From Ruegeria marisrubri (GTDB taxonomy: Bacteria > Pseudomonadota > Alphaproteobacteria > Rhodobacterales > Rhodobacteraceae): a stretch of DNA of 64,000 nt. How positions within the stretch are numbered: position 1 is the first letter of the stretch; each line of letters opens with the position of its first letter. A model generated the notes under the pieces. That model saw only the letters and a program-made list of their open reading frames with translations, did no database searches and had not been told where the DNA came from. A program made the translations under genes and the position numbers. The stretch is from positions 279,255-343,254 of the forward strand of contig NZ_LQBQ01000034.1 of assembly GCF_001507595.1 (NCBI RefSeq), written 5' to 3'. Below are positions 45,598 to 54,168 of the stretch, piece by piece.

Positions 45598-45977
45598 GCC
45601 AAATCGTCCCGTTTGAGCGACCGCGCAAGCAAGGTCGGTTTTTTTGACCGGCTCTTTTCCAACGCCTCCTTGAGGATCTCGTTCTCCAGCGTCTTGCGAC
45701 CGAGCTGGCGTTCGAGTTCGCGGATGCGGGCTTCCATCTCGCGGACGGTCTTGTTGCTGGTCACGCTGTCGTCTCCGGTTACAGCGATACTACCCCCTTC
45801 GAGCATCAGTTTGCGCCAACGATACAGCAGATTGGGCGCCACGCCATTGCGACGGGCAACGGCAGAAAGGCTTTCGCCGTCAAACAGGGTTTCTTCCACG
45901 ATCCGCAGTTTCTCAACCGCAGACCAACGACGACGGCGGCCGCCATCGCTGATGATTTCAATCTCAGACATAAGCAT
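45594..45977 (-). CDS. IS3-family transposase orfA
   Basis: 127 aa: HTH_Tnp_1 domain (GGRRRRWSAVEKLRIVEETL, LSAVARRNGVAPNLLYRWRK) followed by a leucine-zipper-like coiled coil (VREMEARIRELERQLGRKTL, ENEILKEALEK). This is the DNA-binding half that is normally joined to orfB by frameshifting. Intact as a reading frame, but without orfB it cannot transpose alone. It could still bind related termini. Confidence 0.88.
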   Translation of the reverse strand: MLMSEIEIISDGGRRRRWSAVEKLRIVEETLFDGESLSAVARRNGVAPNLLYRWRKLMLEGGSIAVTGDDSVTSNKTVREMEARIRELERQLGRKTLENEILKEALEKSRSKKPTLLARSLKRDDLA

Positions 45978-46045
45978 GGGCTTAAGGCTATCCTTAAGCC
46001 TCCTTGGTCAGGCCAAGGTGTCCGGTCGAATTAGGGGCCAGTTCA

Positions 46046-47044
46046 GATACCGATGCAGGAACCGCGTGGAATCCATCGAACGGGCCGACGTAAGGAACAA
46101 GGCTCGGGCGCTCCTCTTCGAACACCTCCCAGATCGTTCGGTCGCGCATCTCCGGGTGCCTGTTCGCCTTCGCATAATCCCGGCACCGGTCTTCCAGCCA
46201 GGCGTTCAGTTCGGCATAGGATTTGAACTTCGGACGCGGCACGAAGAACCGCCGCCGGATTACGCCCATCTGGTTCTCGACTTGTCCTTTCTCCCAGCCC
46301 GAGGCCGGGGTGCAGGGCCGTTCATTGAGGCGCCATTGGTTCAAGCCCAATGGACGGCGGGTCGACCAGGTAATGGCCGCACATCTGCTGGAACCGCCGG
46401 TTATAGGCGCGATCCTTGCCGACGAAGATCGCATCGACCGCCGTCTTCATGTTGTCGTATATCCCCCGGGCGCAAGCACCGCCGAAGAACGCGAACGCCT
46501 TGTCGTGGGCGTCGAACACCATCTCCTGGGTCTCTCTGGGATAGGCCCTCACGCACGGCATCCGGCTATGGCTGAGGCGCACATGTGCCACCTTCACTGT
46601 CGTGGTAGCGCCATCGATCACGACAACTTCATGGCTCCAGTCGAACTGATAGGTTTCGCCCGGATCGAAGCTCAGCGGCACATAGGCAGCGGCGGAGGCT
46701 TCCCGGGTCGCTTTCGACCAACTCGCCGCATAGCGCCGAACGGCATCATAGCTGCCGTCATAGCCCCGGTTGCGCAGCTCCTCGTAAATCCGGACCAGGG
46801 TCAGCCGCTGGCGCTTGGGGTGCCGGGCGTTCTCGGCCAGCATCTCATCCAGGTCGAACCGCCAGGGATCGATCTTGGGCCGGGGCTGCGTGGACCGGTC
46901 ATAGCTGAACTCGGTCGCGCCCGACCGCACCACCTTGCGCACCGTATTCCGCGACACCCGAAGTTCCCGACAGATCTGCTTGATCGACTTCTCCTGGATG
47001 AAATACGCCCGCCTGATCTTCGCAATCGTCTCCACGACCAACAT
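46046..47044 (-). pseudogene. IS21-family transposase istA, disrupted
   Basis: First frame, from ATG 47044: HTH (IKQICRELRVSRNTVRKVVR) and the start of the DDE domain (GETYQFDWSHEVVVIDGATT, then FFGGACARGIYDNMKTAVDA). It runs normally to CGHYLVDP, then an insertion of about 40 bases containing the dyad CCATTGG-N7-CCAATGG introduces a stop. Homology resumes in another frame with CTPASGWEKGQVENQMGVIR and PRPKFKSYAELNAWLEDRCR, and ends at VPASVS, where the IS3 terminus begins. Not functional. Confidence 0.85.
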
Positions 47045-47131
47045 CCCCAACTCGCTCCCTCAAATCCGTCGAGGAAGCTTCTGAAACGAATTTTCAGGGG
47101 GTCACTTTTGGACGCCGATTACCCCAATACA
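46046..47131 (-). mobile_element. Broken IS21-family insertion sequence
   Basis: Outer end at about 47131: on the minus strand TGTATTGGGGTAATCGGCG begins the element, followed by about 85 bases of non-coding end and then istA. The other end and istB are missing because an IS3 remnant interrupts istA at 46046. The boundary at 47131 is inferred from the TG start and from the resumption of permease codons just beyond it. Confidence 0.75.
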
Positions 47132-47284
47132 GGGGACAATTTTGCATGCCGGTCCACAACGATCGCGATGTTCGACCGCCTCAAGGAGGGATCGACCCCA
47201 CTTCTGAACGCCGTGTCCCTGTTGCTGATGCTTGGCTCGTCGCTACTCGCCCTGATCGTGATCGCCTTTCAGCGCCGCGGGTGA
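47132..47284 (+). pseudogene. PotC-like ABC permease, C-terminal fragment
   Basis: About 40 codons ending in a stop: TIAMFDRLKEGSTPLLNAVS followed by LLLMLGSSLLALIVIAFQRR. This is the last loop and membrane helix of a spermidine/putrescine-type ABC permease. The rest of the gene is absent; its upstream edge coincides with the IS21 terminus. Apparently the gene was cut by the insertion and the upstream part later lost. No other transporter genes remain nearby. Confidence 0.65.
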
Positions 47285-47287
47285 AGG

Positions 47288-47887
47288 ACGATGCTCGGGC
47301 TGGCCGAAAACTGCCTCAACGCCGCTCGATACCAGTTGACGTCATGCCCGCAGCCGCCCGGAAACGAATCGATATACGGCAATCTGTCCAAGAGCGCCCG
47401 CGCGCCGATGGCGTCGCTGACCTCTCATGCGATGACGAAAAGTCTGAATGGGAAGCTTTGGTTGCCGCAGACGGCGTGCAGCTTTGTCCCACCCGGGACA
47501 TTGTTTCGCAAAGCCCTGTCGGTCGGTGGTTCATGCCGCCCCTGGTGCGATCAATCAGATGACGACGCCCCCTCTTTTGAGGTTCACTGTGGTCGCAGAA
47601 CGCTGCGCCTTGGGAAAGGTTGCATCGCTTCATCACGGTCGTCTCGTCGCTTTGCTCGGCAGCCAAACCCGCCGGTATCCGGGTATAGATGCCCTTGTCA
47701 CGTCACCGGTTTCGACAGTTGCAGAACCTCTTTGGCAGCTGTATGCAGCAAACGCGACGCACAAGCCTAGACCGTTGTGAATCATGGAGATAATCCCGGT
47801 TATCGACGCGTGACCCCCGCAGAACTTCGAAAGCCAAGGCCAAAGTCTTGCCAGCTTCCCGTCGCTCGACTGGAAAGGACTGGGCAT
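47288..47887 (-). pseudogene. Degenerate IS5-family transposase
   Basis: Two recognisable pieces in different frames. Near 47765-47887: PSPFQSSDGKLARLWPWLSK then GGHASITGIISMIHNGL, like the N-terminal region of IS5-type transposases. Near 47288-47660: HLIDRTRGGMN, then after a frameshift LHAVCGNQSFPFRLFVIA, a stop, EVSDAIGARALLDRLPYI and YRAALRQFSASPSI, matching the TKGGMNTKLHAV...VSDYxGAxALL region. It contains stops, frameshifts and a deletion, and the catalytic region is incomplete. An old dead element. Confidence 0.65.
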
Positions 47888-48334
47888 GTCACCGCTCGTT
47901 TCTCCGACCACGGATCAGTCCGGCTGAAATCAATGAAGCCCGAGTTTGGCCAGACCTATCACCCCAGCGCAAGTGGTCCAGTTCGACAGTGAATGCATGA
48001 CCAACATACGGCCCATCGGAATGGCAATTCCCGGCGCAGGCGGGCGAAAGCTCAGAGCACGACTTGGTCGCCTGATGCAAACCGAACCAGCATATCGTTT
48101 TTCAGAAAAATCGTGGGGCGAAGCGCTTGACTGTTACCGGAATAAAAAAATTGCTACGTCAGAAAATTGCAGCGCTCCGCCCACTCACACAGTGTGGCAT
48201 TGTGGCGAAATTGTGTCCAATTTCTTGATGTTAACAAACCGTTCCCATAACGGAAACAATAAGCCATATCGGCCCAGAAACACGCTTGCGGAAGCGGACT
48301 CGACACCGACAGCTTCGTGTTCTGACTGCAATCG
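47888..48334. other. Intergenic, probably eroded mobile DNA
   Basis: About 450 bases. Open frames exist on both strands but none resembles a protein I recognise. The part around 48090-48270 is AT-richer than its surroundings (AATAAAAAAATTGC, GATGTTAACAAAC), consistent with foreign or decayed DNA. Confidence 0.45.
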
Positions 48335-48436
48335 TCAGACAGCCGTGATCAATGCGTGAACGGCGCCCAGGAACCCAGCGACTGCGAGCAGGCCGGCCAA
48401 TAAGACACAGATGATTTCCAGTGCATTGGGTTTCAT
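48335..48436 (-). CDS. Candidate 33-aa membrane peptide
   Basis: A 33-codon frame starting MKPNALEIICVLLAGLLAVA and ending in ALITAV: a short polar start and one long hydrophobic helix, like small single-span subunits. The possible ribosome-binding site (CTGGGA) is weak. It lies between the dead elements and the cytochrome genes on the same strand as the latter. It could be a remnant or chance. Confidence 0.3.
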   Translation of the reverse strand: MKPNALEIICVLLAGLLAVAGFLGAVHALITAV

Positions 48437-48700
48437 GACTGTCCCAGAGAGTATGGCTTTGAAGCCTATTTAGCGTCGCGCCAGAGAATTGAAACCAAGG
48501 CCAACTTGACCCGGCGGCAACCCGCCAAACCCATTGGCGGCTGTTCGCCTAACGAAGAGCAGAAACAAAAAAATCGGGCGCCATGAACGATCAAAAACGG
48601 TTGACCCGTGTGTTTTGAGTCCAGATCGGGTGGCTCTGACCGCAAATCCGAGTCGGTAGGGCTGCCCCAAACCCTCAATGTGCGTCATCGGCAGGGGCCA
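48437..48700. other. Intergenic, no gene seen
   Basis: 264 bases downstream of the cytochrome gene. Overlapping minus-strand frames of about 70 codons occur but show no recognisable motif and no convincing ribosome-binding site. I found no terminator hairpin for the cytochrome unit. Confidence 0.4.
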
Positions 48701-49576
48701 CTATGGCAGAGCCTTCAGATAGGCGGCGACGGCTTCACGATCTTCGGGCGGCAGCTGCGAAAAATTCTTGATGACCGCCACCATGTGACCGCCTGCACTG
48801 TCGAAATCGGGTGTAAACCCGGTTTCAAGGTAATAGGCGATATCGGCTGCACTCCAATCGAACTCTCCCGGCGTCAGCGCAGGTATCCGCCCCTTGCCCG
48901 ATGGGTTGGGCGCCCCTGAAAGCCAGGCGTCGAGCTTCAGCCCGCCCATGGCATTTCGCGGCGTGTGACACTCTCCGCAGTGCCCCAGGGCCTCGACCAG
49001 CACGCGGCCGCGTTCAATCTGCGGCGTTGGCGCGTCCTGCACGACCCAGCCCGGCGACAGGTTGAGAAGCTTCCACAGACCGATGCCGCGCCGGAACGAA
49101 AACGGAAAGGATACCTCGTGCGGCTGGCTCGGCGAGGTATCCGCAGGCAGCGTTCGCATGAACGCCCAAAGATCGGCGATCTGTTGGTCCGTCATTCGCA
49201 CATAGGATGTATAGGGGAAGGCCGGAAAATAGTGCTGCCCGTCCGGGGACGTTCCGTGGCGCAGGGCCGTTGCGAAATCTACGAGTGTCCAACCGCCAAT
49301 GCCGGCCTCGGGATGCATTGAAATGTTGGGCGCGACGAAGGTGCCGAATTCAGAAGGGAAACGTTGCCCGCCCGTCAACACCCGGGTGTCCTTGGCCTCG
49401 GGAGCGGAATGGCACGAAGAGCACCCGGCCGCGATGAAGACCGCCTCGCCCGCCGTTTCATCGCCTTCAACCCCGGCGAAGTCTTCCGGTGTGACCCGCA
49501 CCGGAATGGTCAGCCAGAAAAAACCGGCGGCACCAAGCACCGCCGCCGCGATCAGAAGCTTGAGAAGCCTGCGCAT
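48701..49576 (-). CDS. Di-haem c-type cytochrome, membrane-anchored
   Basis: 291 aa. One uncleaved-looking N-terminal helix (LLKLLIAAAVLGAAGFFWLT) anchors two cytochrome c domains in the periplasm. Haem sites are CSSCH (Cys52-His56) and CGECH (Cys200-His204). The domain layout resembles the cytochrome subunits of alcohol/aldehyde or gluconate dehydrogenases, but no dehydrogenase partner is nearby. The next gene upstream, 6 bases away on the same strand, encodes cytochrome c', so the two are probably co-transcribed and exchange electrons or share a role. Confidence 0.92.
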   Translation of the reverse strand: MRRLLKLLIAAAVLGAAGFFWLTIPVRVTPEDFAGVEGDETAGEAVFIAAGCSSCHSAPEAKDTRVLTGGQRFPSEFGTFVAPNISMHPEAGIGGWTLVDFATALRHGTSPDGQHYFPAFPYTSYVRMTDQQIADLWAFMRTLPADTSPSQPHEVSFPFSFRRGIGLWKLLNLSPGWVVQDAPTPQIERGRVLVEALGHCGECHTPRNAMGGLKLDAWLSGAPNPSGKGRIPALTPGEFDWSAADIAYYLETGFTPDFDSAGGHMVAVIKNFSQLPPEDREAVAAYLKALP

Positions 49577-49582
49577 GAAAGC

Positions 49583-50041
49583 CTAGCTCTGCGGCGCGCG
49601 ATAGGTATCGTGGCAGCCCTTGCAGGTGCCACCGACCGGCCCCAGAGCCGCGCCGATTTCGCCCGCCCCTTGACCTGCGGCGGCCTGAAGTTTCGCCGCG
49701 GCGGGTGCTAGCGCGCGCCACTTGTCCTGAAAACCCGAGAAGTCGGTCCAGATATCTGTCTTGGCCTTCGTTCCCTCCGTGGCCCCCATGTCAGAGCCTT
49801 CCGGCCAGGCGGTCAACTGGTTGAGAGCCGCAACGGCAACGATGTTGTCGGCGGCAGCCTGGGCCAGGGCTGCATCATAATCTCGCTCGCCCTTGGCCAT
49901 GCCCCCAAGAATGCCCAGATTCAGCGCCAACAGCCGCATCTGCCCCTGCCGCGCCTTAAGTGCCGCGCCGTAGTCCTGCGCCAAAGCGACGCCTGCGCCG
50001 AAAACAATAGAAATCGCAATCATCAAAAATATCTTTGTCAT
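49583..50041 (-). CDS. Cytochrome c'
   Basis: 152 aa. Signal peptide MTKIFLMIAISIVFGAGVALA cut before QDYG, then a four-helix bundle with the haem site CKGCHDTYR close to the C-terminus, the arrangement of cytochrome c'. These periplasmic proteins bind NO and CO at a five-coordinate haem and can detoxify NO. ATG at 50041 has AAGGGTGAAGGC upstream. It precedes the di-haem cytochrome gene in a two-gene unit. Confidence 0.9.
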   Translation of the reverse strand: MTKIFLMIAISIVFGAGVALAQDYGAALKARQGQMRLLALNLGILGGMAKGERDYDAALAQAAADNIVAVAALNQLTAWPEGSDMGATEGTKAKTDIWTDFSGFQDKWRALAPAAAKLQAAAGQGAGEIGAALGPVGGTCKGCHDTYRAPQS

Positions 50042-50382
50042 GCCTTCACCCTTCAGGTTGATCAGCAACAGGGATCTTAGCTGATAGTCGCCCGTTCCAT
50101 AAGCACTTTCGGCCGCCCACCCTCAGTCGGCACGGTCGGTCCGCCGCCGGAACACGAACAAGTTCTGCCGCCCATTGTGTCTGGCAATCTGCGTCCAGCT
50201 TCGAGGCGATTTCAATCTTCCCCTTGAACACCCACGTGAAAATCGGCATGCACCAATAACGAGGGGGCGCAAGCACCTTCCGATTGCGCGCAACGCCAGA
50301 GCCTGCCGATGAACACTGGGAAAACTGTCTGAATTGGCATGACTCCAGCGTCAGAGCAGGTACCAACATGAGGCGGTGACAT
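50042..50382. other. Intergenic, no gene seen
   Basis: 341 bases between cytochrome c' and tRNA-Leu. It should contain both promoters. A minus-strand frame crosses it but has no recognisable content. Confidence 0.4.
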
Positions 50383-50469
50383 GCGGATGTGGCGAAACTG
50401 GTAAACGCAAGGGACTTAAAATCCCTCGTCTTCAATGACTTGCGGGTTCGATCCCCGCCATCCGCACCA
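50383..50469 (+). tRNA. tRNA-Leu (anticodon TAA)
   Basis: 87 nt with encoded CCA. Acceptor stem GCGGATG/CATCCGC, anticodon stem-loop AGGGA-CTTAAAA-TCCCT giving TAA, a long class II variable arm (TCGTCTTCAATGACTTG region), and T arm GCGGGTTCGATCCCCGC. Reads TTA and TTG. The 244 bases after it, up to the rhodanese gene, hold nothing I can identify. Confidence 0.97.
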
Positions 50470-50713
50470 CTCGCCTGCTCTCTCGTGTGTTCGCCAGCCT
50501 CGCCCGCGCGTTCAAGCCCGTTTCCCGCTCCTCGAGCCAAGTGCCACGCAAGGCCATCGGCAAGGCTGGACGCAACTGTCTTTGCGGCGCAGGCCACGCA
50601 AAGTCTGCCCCCCGGTCGCCCCCGCCGGACTTACAGCTTCAAAGCAGGTCTTTCCTACACGTTCCGAAATTCGCATGTTAGGCTTCGGAAATGAAAATCA
50701 GGGAGAGCTTTAC

Positions 50714-51106
50714 ATGCCGTTGACGGTCAAGGACATGCTGGAAGCCGCGAATGCCGCGGTGGAGCGCATAGACACTGCGAAAGCGAAGGAACTGATGGCT
50801 AAGGGCGCATTGCTGCTGGATGTCCGGGATGCCCCCGAGCTCGAGCGCAGCGGCAGGGCCGTCGGCTCGCACCATATCCCGCGCGGGATGCTGGAGTTCC
50901 GGGCCGATTCCTCGACCCAGTTTCATGACCCGGAGCTGCAAAAGGATCGCGTGATCATTCTGCATTGTGCATCCGGCGGACGCGCCGCCCTTGCAGGCAA
51001 ACTGCTCAAGGACATGGGCTATGCCGAGGTCTACAACCTGGGCGGGCTGGCTGATTGGAAAAATGGCGGAGGAGAGGTTACCGAACCTGTCGATTCCGGT
51101 ATGTAA
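50714..51106 (+). CDS. Rhodanese-domain protein
   Basis: 130 aa single-domain rhodanese. LLLDVRDAPELERSGRAVGS, HHIPRGMLEF and the active-site loop IILHCASGGRAALAGKLLKD with the persulphide-forming Cys are clear, and GYAEVYNLGGLADWKNGG is the usual C-terminal block. Cytoplasmic; probably a sulphur carrier or thiosulphate sulphurtransferase. ATG at 50714 has AGGGAGAGCTTTAC upstream; the frame is open far upstream but that part is intergenic. Confidence 0.92.
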   Translation: MPLTVKDMLEAANAAVERIDTAKAKELMAKGALLLDVRDAPELERSGRAVGSHHIPRGMLEFRADSSTQFHDPELQKDRVIILHCASGGRAALAGKLLKDMGYAEVYNLGGLADWKNGGGEVTEPVDSGM

Positions 51107-51192
51107 GGCTGGTTTTCTGATGCAGGTCAAAGCCCTTCACATTTGAATCATGGAATGTCATGGCCGTTTCACCGATTCAGGAAGGGCCCGCC

Positions 51193-51375
51193 ATGATACG
51201 CCTCGCGACACTTCTGTTTTCTTTGATTTCGACCGCATTCGCCGGGACCGGAATCATAGTCGTGCTTTCAGCGGGGCTGATCTCCTTCCCGGCCATTCTC
51301 GGGGCTGCCGGGGTCGGTTGCATTCTGGCCGCGCCGGTCTCTTGGCTGGTAGCGCAGCGTCTCTATCAGCAATAG
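51193..51375 (+). CDS. Small two-helix membrane protein
   Basis: 60 aa: MIRLATLLFSLISTAFAGTG then two hydrophobic segments with a short Pro-containing turn, and the basic end WLVAQRLYQQ. Homologues in Rhodobacteraceae are sometimes labelled CTP synthetase, which the sequence does not support: it is far too short and entirely hydrophobic. CAGGAAGGGCCCGCC lies before the ATG. Function unknown. Confidence 0.65.
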   Translation: MIRLATLLFSLISTAFAGTGIIVVLSAGLISFPAILGAAGVGCILAAPVSWLVAQRLYQQ

Positions 51376-51384
51376 GGGCGCTGC

Positions 51385-52143
51385 TCAGGCGTTGAGAAAG
51401 GTCCGGACGGCGGCTTCGAATTCACGCGGCTTTTCGGCATGCAGCCAATGGCCGGCCCCGGGAATCTTGGCATACCGCGCGTTGGGAAAAAGCGCGCGGA
51501 TTCTGTCACGGTGTTCGGGCCGCACATAGTCCGACTCGGCCCCCGACAGAAACAGGGTGGGGCCGCTCCACGACCCTTCGATTTCCGGGAACCCCATGAT
51601 CTTGGGCATTTCGCGGGCCAGCCCGTCAAGGTTCAGCCGCCACCGTTTTTCCGGGATGTCCAGCGACTGCGTGAAAAAGCTTTGCAGGCTTCTTTCGACG
51701 CCCATGTCCGCCAGTTGCCGCTCGACGTCCGAGCGCCGCTCGACCTTCGACATGTCCACCGCGCGCATGGCCTCGACATACTGGATCTGGCTGTGCCCGT
51801 AGGCCACCGGCGCGATGTCGGCCACCACCAGTTTCCGCACCAGCGAACCATGCAGAAGCGCAAGCGTCATGGCTGCCTTGCCACCCATCGAATGCCCCAC
51901 GACGTCAGCAGGCTGACCGAGGCTGTCGATGACCTCGGCCAGATCGGCCGCCATGACCGGATAGTCATGCGTCTCTGACCACGGGCTGAACCCGTGATTG
52001 CGCATATCGACTGCGATCACCTGCCGTTCATCCGACAGCCGTCTTGCGATCACGCCCCAGTTTCTCGCCGATCCGTACAGACCATGGGCGATGAGAAGCG
52101 GCGGGGCGTCGGTCGGGGTGCCATGCACGATGGTATTGAGCAT
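51385..52143 (-). CDS. Alpha/beta hydrolase (YbfF-like esterase)
   Basis: 252 aa. PPLLIAHGLYGSARNWGVIA (oxyanion region), VDMRNHGFSPWSETHDYPVM, nucleophile elbow VVGHSMGGKAAMTLALLHG and the His in GAGHWLHAEKPREF define an esterase of the YbfF/epoxide-hydrolase-like group. Acts on short acyl esters or thioesters in the cytoplasm. ATG at 52143 is favoured because family proteins start close before LLIAHG; the frame is open to 52344. Tail-to-tail with the small membrane protein gene. Confidence 0.9.
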   Translation of the reverse strand: MLNTIVHGTPTDAPPLLIAHGLYGSARNWGVIARRLSDERQVIAVDMRNHGFSPWSETHDYPVMAADLAEVIDSLGQPADVVGHSMGGKAAMTLALLHGSLVRKLVVADIAPVAYGHSQIQYVEAMRAVDMSKVERRSDVERQLADMGVERSLQSFFTQSLDIPEKRWRLNLDGLAREMPKIMGFPEIEGSWSGPTLFLSGAESDYVRPEHRDRIRALFPNARYAKIPGAGHWLHAEKPREFEAAVRTFLNA

Positions 52144-52234
52144 GGTTCGGTGATACCTGCGCACGCGGCGAACGGCCAGCCCCCATTGTGACCTCTGAAA
52201 CGCAGGGATAACATGCCCGTTCAGGAGATTGTCG

Positions 52235-52609
52235 ATGCCGAAAGAGACCACCATCCAGGAGCAGATCGCCGCGACGATTGCCTTGTTGCGGACCAAGCTG
52301 GGTGTGCGAGGAAAGACGCTTGCCGCGTCACTTCGGCGCGCCAAACACCTTCTGCCCCGCAGGGTCTATACCCAGGCGATGAAACTCGCCCAGGCAGAAC
52401 AGATGATGCGGCATCCCAAGCTAAGGCTCACGCTCGACACGCCTCAGCTGACCTATGCGGCACAAGAGGTGCAGGCTCATCTGCACGCGATCGACTTGGC
52501 AGACAGGCGCTGGGGGGCGTTTCTGGGAGTACTGGCAGGTATCGCTGCCAATATGCTGATGCTGGCGGTTCTGGTTTTCATATTGCTTTGGTGGCGCGGG
52601 CTGATTTGA
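52235..52609 (+). CDS. Single-span membrane protein of unknown function
   Basis: 124 aa: a basic helical cytosolic part (TIALLRTKLGVRGKTLAASL, RRAKHLLPRRVYTQAMKLAQ) and one C-terminal helix (GVLAGIAANMLMLAVLVFIL) ending LWWRGLI. No domain recognised. CAGGAGATTGTCG precedes the ATG. It converges on glyA and shares its bidirectional terminator. Confidence 0.7.
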   Translation: MPKETTIQEQIAATIALLRTKLGVRGKTLAASLRRAKHLLPRRVYTQAMKLAQAEQMMRHPKLRLTLDTPQLTYAAQEVQAHLHAIDLADRRWGAFLGVLAGIAANMLMLAVLVFILLWWRGLI

Positions 52610-52659
52610 ACCCGTGCGCTGCCGGTCCCGTCCCGCTGAAAAACAGGATGGCCAGACAG

Positions 52660-52685
52660 AAAAACGGCGCCTTGCGGCGCCGTTT
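52660..52685. terminator. Bidirectional rho-independent terminator
   Basis: AAAACGGCGC-C-TTGC-GGCGCCGTTT: perfect stem of about ten pairs flanked by A-run on one side and T-run on the other, between two converging genes (stops at 52609 and 52707). Confidence 0.85.
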
Positions 52686-52706
52686 CCCGTTCCATTTTCG
52701 GGCCGA

Positions 52707-54002
52707 TCAGAGATTCGGGTAGATCGGGAACCGGGCGCAGAGCTCGGCGACCTCGGCCTTGACCTTGGCCTCGACGGCGCCGTTGCCGTCTTCGCCATTG
52801 GCAGCAAGACCGTCAACAACCTCAATGATCCAGTCGGCGATCTGGCGGAACTCCGTCTCGCCAAAGCCGCGCGTGGTGCCGGCGGGCGAGCCGAGCCGAA
52901 TACCGCTGGTCACGGTGGGCTTTTCCGGGTCGAACGGCACGCCGTTCTTGTTGCAGGTGATATGCGCGCGGCCCAGCGCCTTTTCGGTGGCATTGCCCTT
53001 GACGCCTTTGGGGCGCAGGTCAACCAGAACCACGTGGGTATCGGTGCCGTGGGTCACGGTATCCAGACCGCCCTTGATCAGCTGATCGCTGAGCGCCTGG
53101 GCGTTGTTGACCACGTTCCTGATGTAGTCCTTGTACTCGGGACGCAGCGCCTCGCCGAAGGCAACGGCCTTGGCCGCGATCACATGCATCAGCGGGCCGC
53201 CCTGAATGCCGGGGAAGATTGCCGAGTTCACCTTCTTGGCGATGGCCTCGTCGTTGGTCAGGATCATTCCGCCGCGCGGGCCGCGCAGGGTCTTGTGTGT
53301 GGTGGTCGTGGCCACATGCGCGTGCGGGAAGGGCGAGGGATGCTCGCCCGCGGCGACCAGACCAGCGAAATGGGCCATGTCCACGTGCAGGTAGGCACCG
53401 ACCATGTCGGCGATCTCGCGCATGCGGGCAAAGTCGATCTGGCGCGGAATCGCGGAGCCGCCGGCGATGATCAGCTTGGGCTGGTGTTCCTTGGCCAGCG
53501 CCTCGACCTGATCGTAGTCCAGCATGTTGTCCTGCTTGCGCACACCGTATTGAACGGCATTGAACCACTTTCCCGACTGGTTGGGCGCGGCACCGTGAGT
53601 CAGGTGGCCACCTGCATCCAGGCTCATGCCCAGAATGGTGTCGCCGGGTTTCAGCAGCGCCTGGAACACGCCTTGGTTCGCCTGGCTTCCCGAGTGGGGC
53701 TGCACGTTGGCGAATTCGCATCCAAACAGCTGCTTGGCGCGGTCGATGGCCAGGTTCTCGGCGATATCGACGAACTGGCAACCGCCATAGTACCGCCGGC
53801 CGGGATAGCCCTCGGCATACTTGTTGGTCATCACCGACCCCTGCGCCTCCATCACGGCGGCAGAAACGATATTCTCGGACGCGATCAGCTCGATCTCGTC
53901 GCGCTGGCGGCCGAGTTCGGAAGTGATCGAGCCGAAAAGTTCCGGGTCCCGATCGGCAAGGGACTGGGTGAAGAAACCGGTATCACGAAGGTTGGCGTTC
54001 AT
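52707..54002 (-). CDS. glyA: Serine hydroxymethyltransferase
   Basis: 431 aa, full length. PLP enzyme interconverting serine and glycine with tetrahydrofolate, the main source of one-carbon units. [38 protein letters not shown] and the PLP Lys237 in [17 protein letters not shown] are diagnostic. C-terminal [15 protein letters not shown] is also typical. It stands alone, divergent from nadK. The 166-base gap between the two starts should hold both promoters. Confidence 0.97.
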   Translation of the reverse strand: MNANLRDTGFFTQSLADRDPELFGSITSELGRQRDEIELIASENIVSAAVMEAQGSVMTNKYAEGYPGRRYYGGCQFVDIAENLAIDRAKQLFGCEFANVQPHSGSQANQGVFQALLKPGDTILGMSLDAGGHLTHGAAPNQSGKWFNAVQYGVRKQDNMLDYDQVEALAKEHQPKLIIAGGSAIPRQIDFARMREIADMVGAYLHVDMAHFAGLVAAGEHPSPFPHAHVATTTTHKTLRGPRGGMILTNDEAIAKKVNSAIFPGIQGGPLMHVIAAKAVAFGEALRPEYKDYIRNVVNNAQALSDQLIKGGLDTVTHGTDTHVVLVDLRPKGVKGNATEKALGRAHITCNKNGVPFDPEKPTVTSGIRLGSPAGTTRGFGETEFRQIADWIIEVVDGLAANGEDGNGAVEAKVKAEVAELCARFPIYPNL

Positions 54003-54168
54003 GGGGGCTCCGCATCGCTGGGTGAATTTGGGGATTTCCTATAGGAAACCATCCTGCCGAGAAAGGCTTTAAAGCGACGAATTGGCCCGCTGCGGCGTCA
54101 AGTCTGGTCTATCGGGGAAAGGTATGTTTGTTTCGGAACCAAATGCGCAGCACCGGAAACCGAAAAAC

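Larger units (their letters stand above)
45448..46045 (-). mobile_element. Truncated IS3-family insertion sequence
   Basis: One end is visible: on the minus strand TGAACTGGCCCCTAATTCGA starts at 46045 and precedes orfA, as IS3-family termini do (TG start). orfA is intact and overlaps the start of orfB by ATGA, the classic IS3 arrangement. Homology to orfB stops after about two dozen codons near 45525 and no second terminal repeat is found, so the right part with the DDE core is gone. It lies inside an istA gene, at whose codon run it joins abruptly. Confidence 0.8.

Noticed and set aside
48466..48688. Two overlapping 70-codon minus-strand frames
   Set aside because: No recognisable motif, weak ribosome-binding sites, adjacent to decayed DNA.
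45123..48700. Integrative element attached to tRNA-Gly
   Set aside because: No integrase gene and no duplicated tRNA 3' end found; the island is explained by insertion-sequence remnants.
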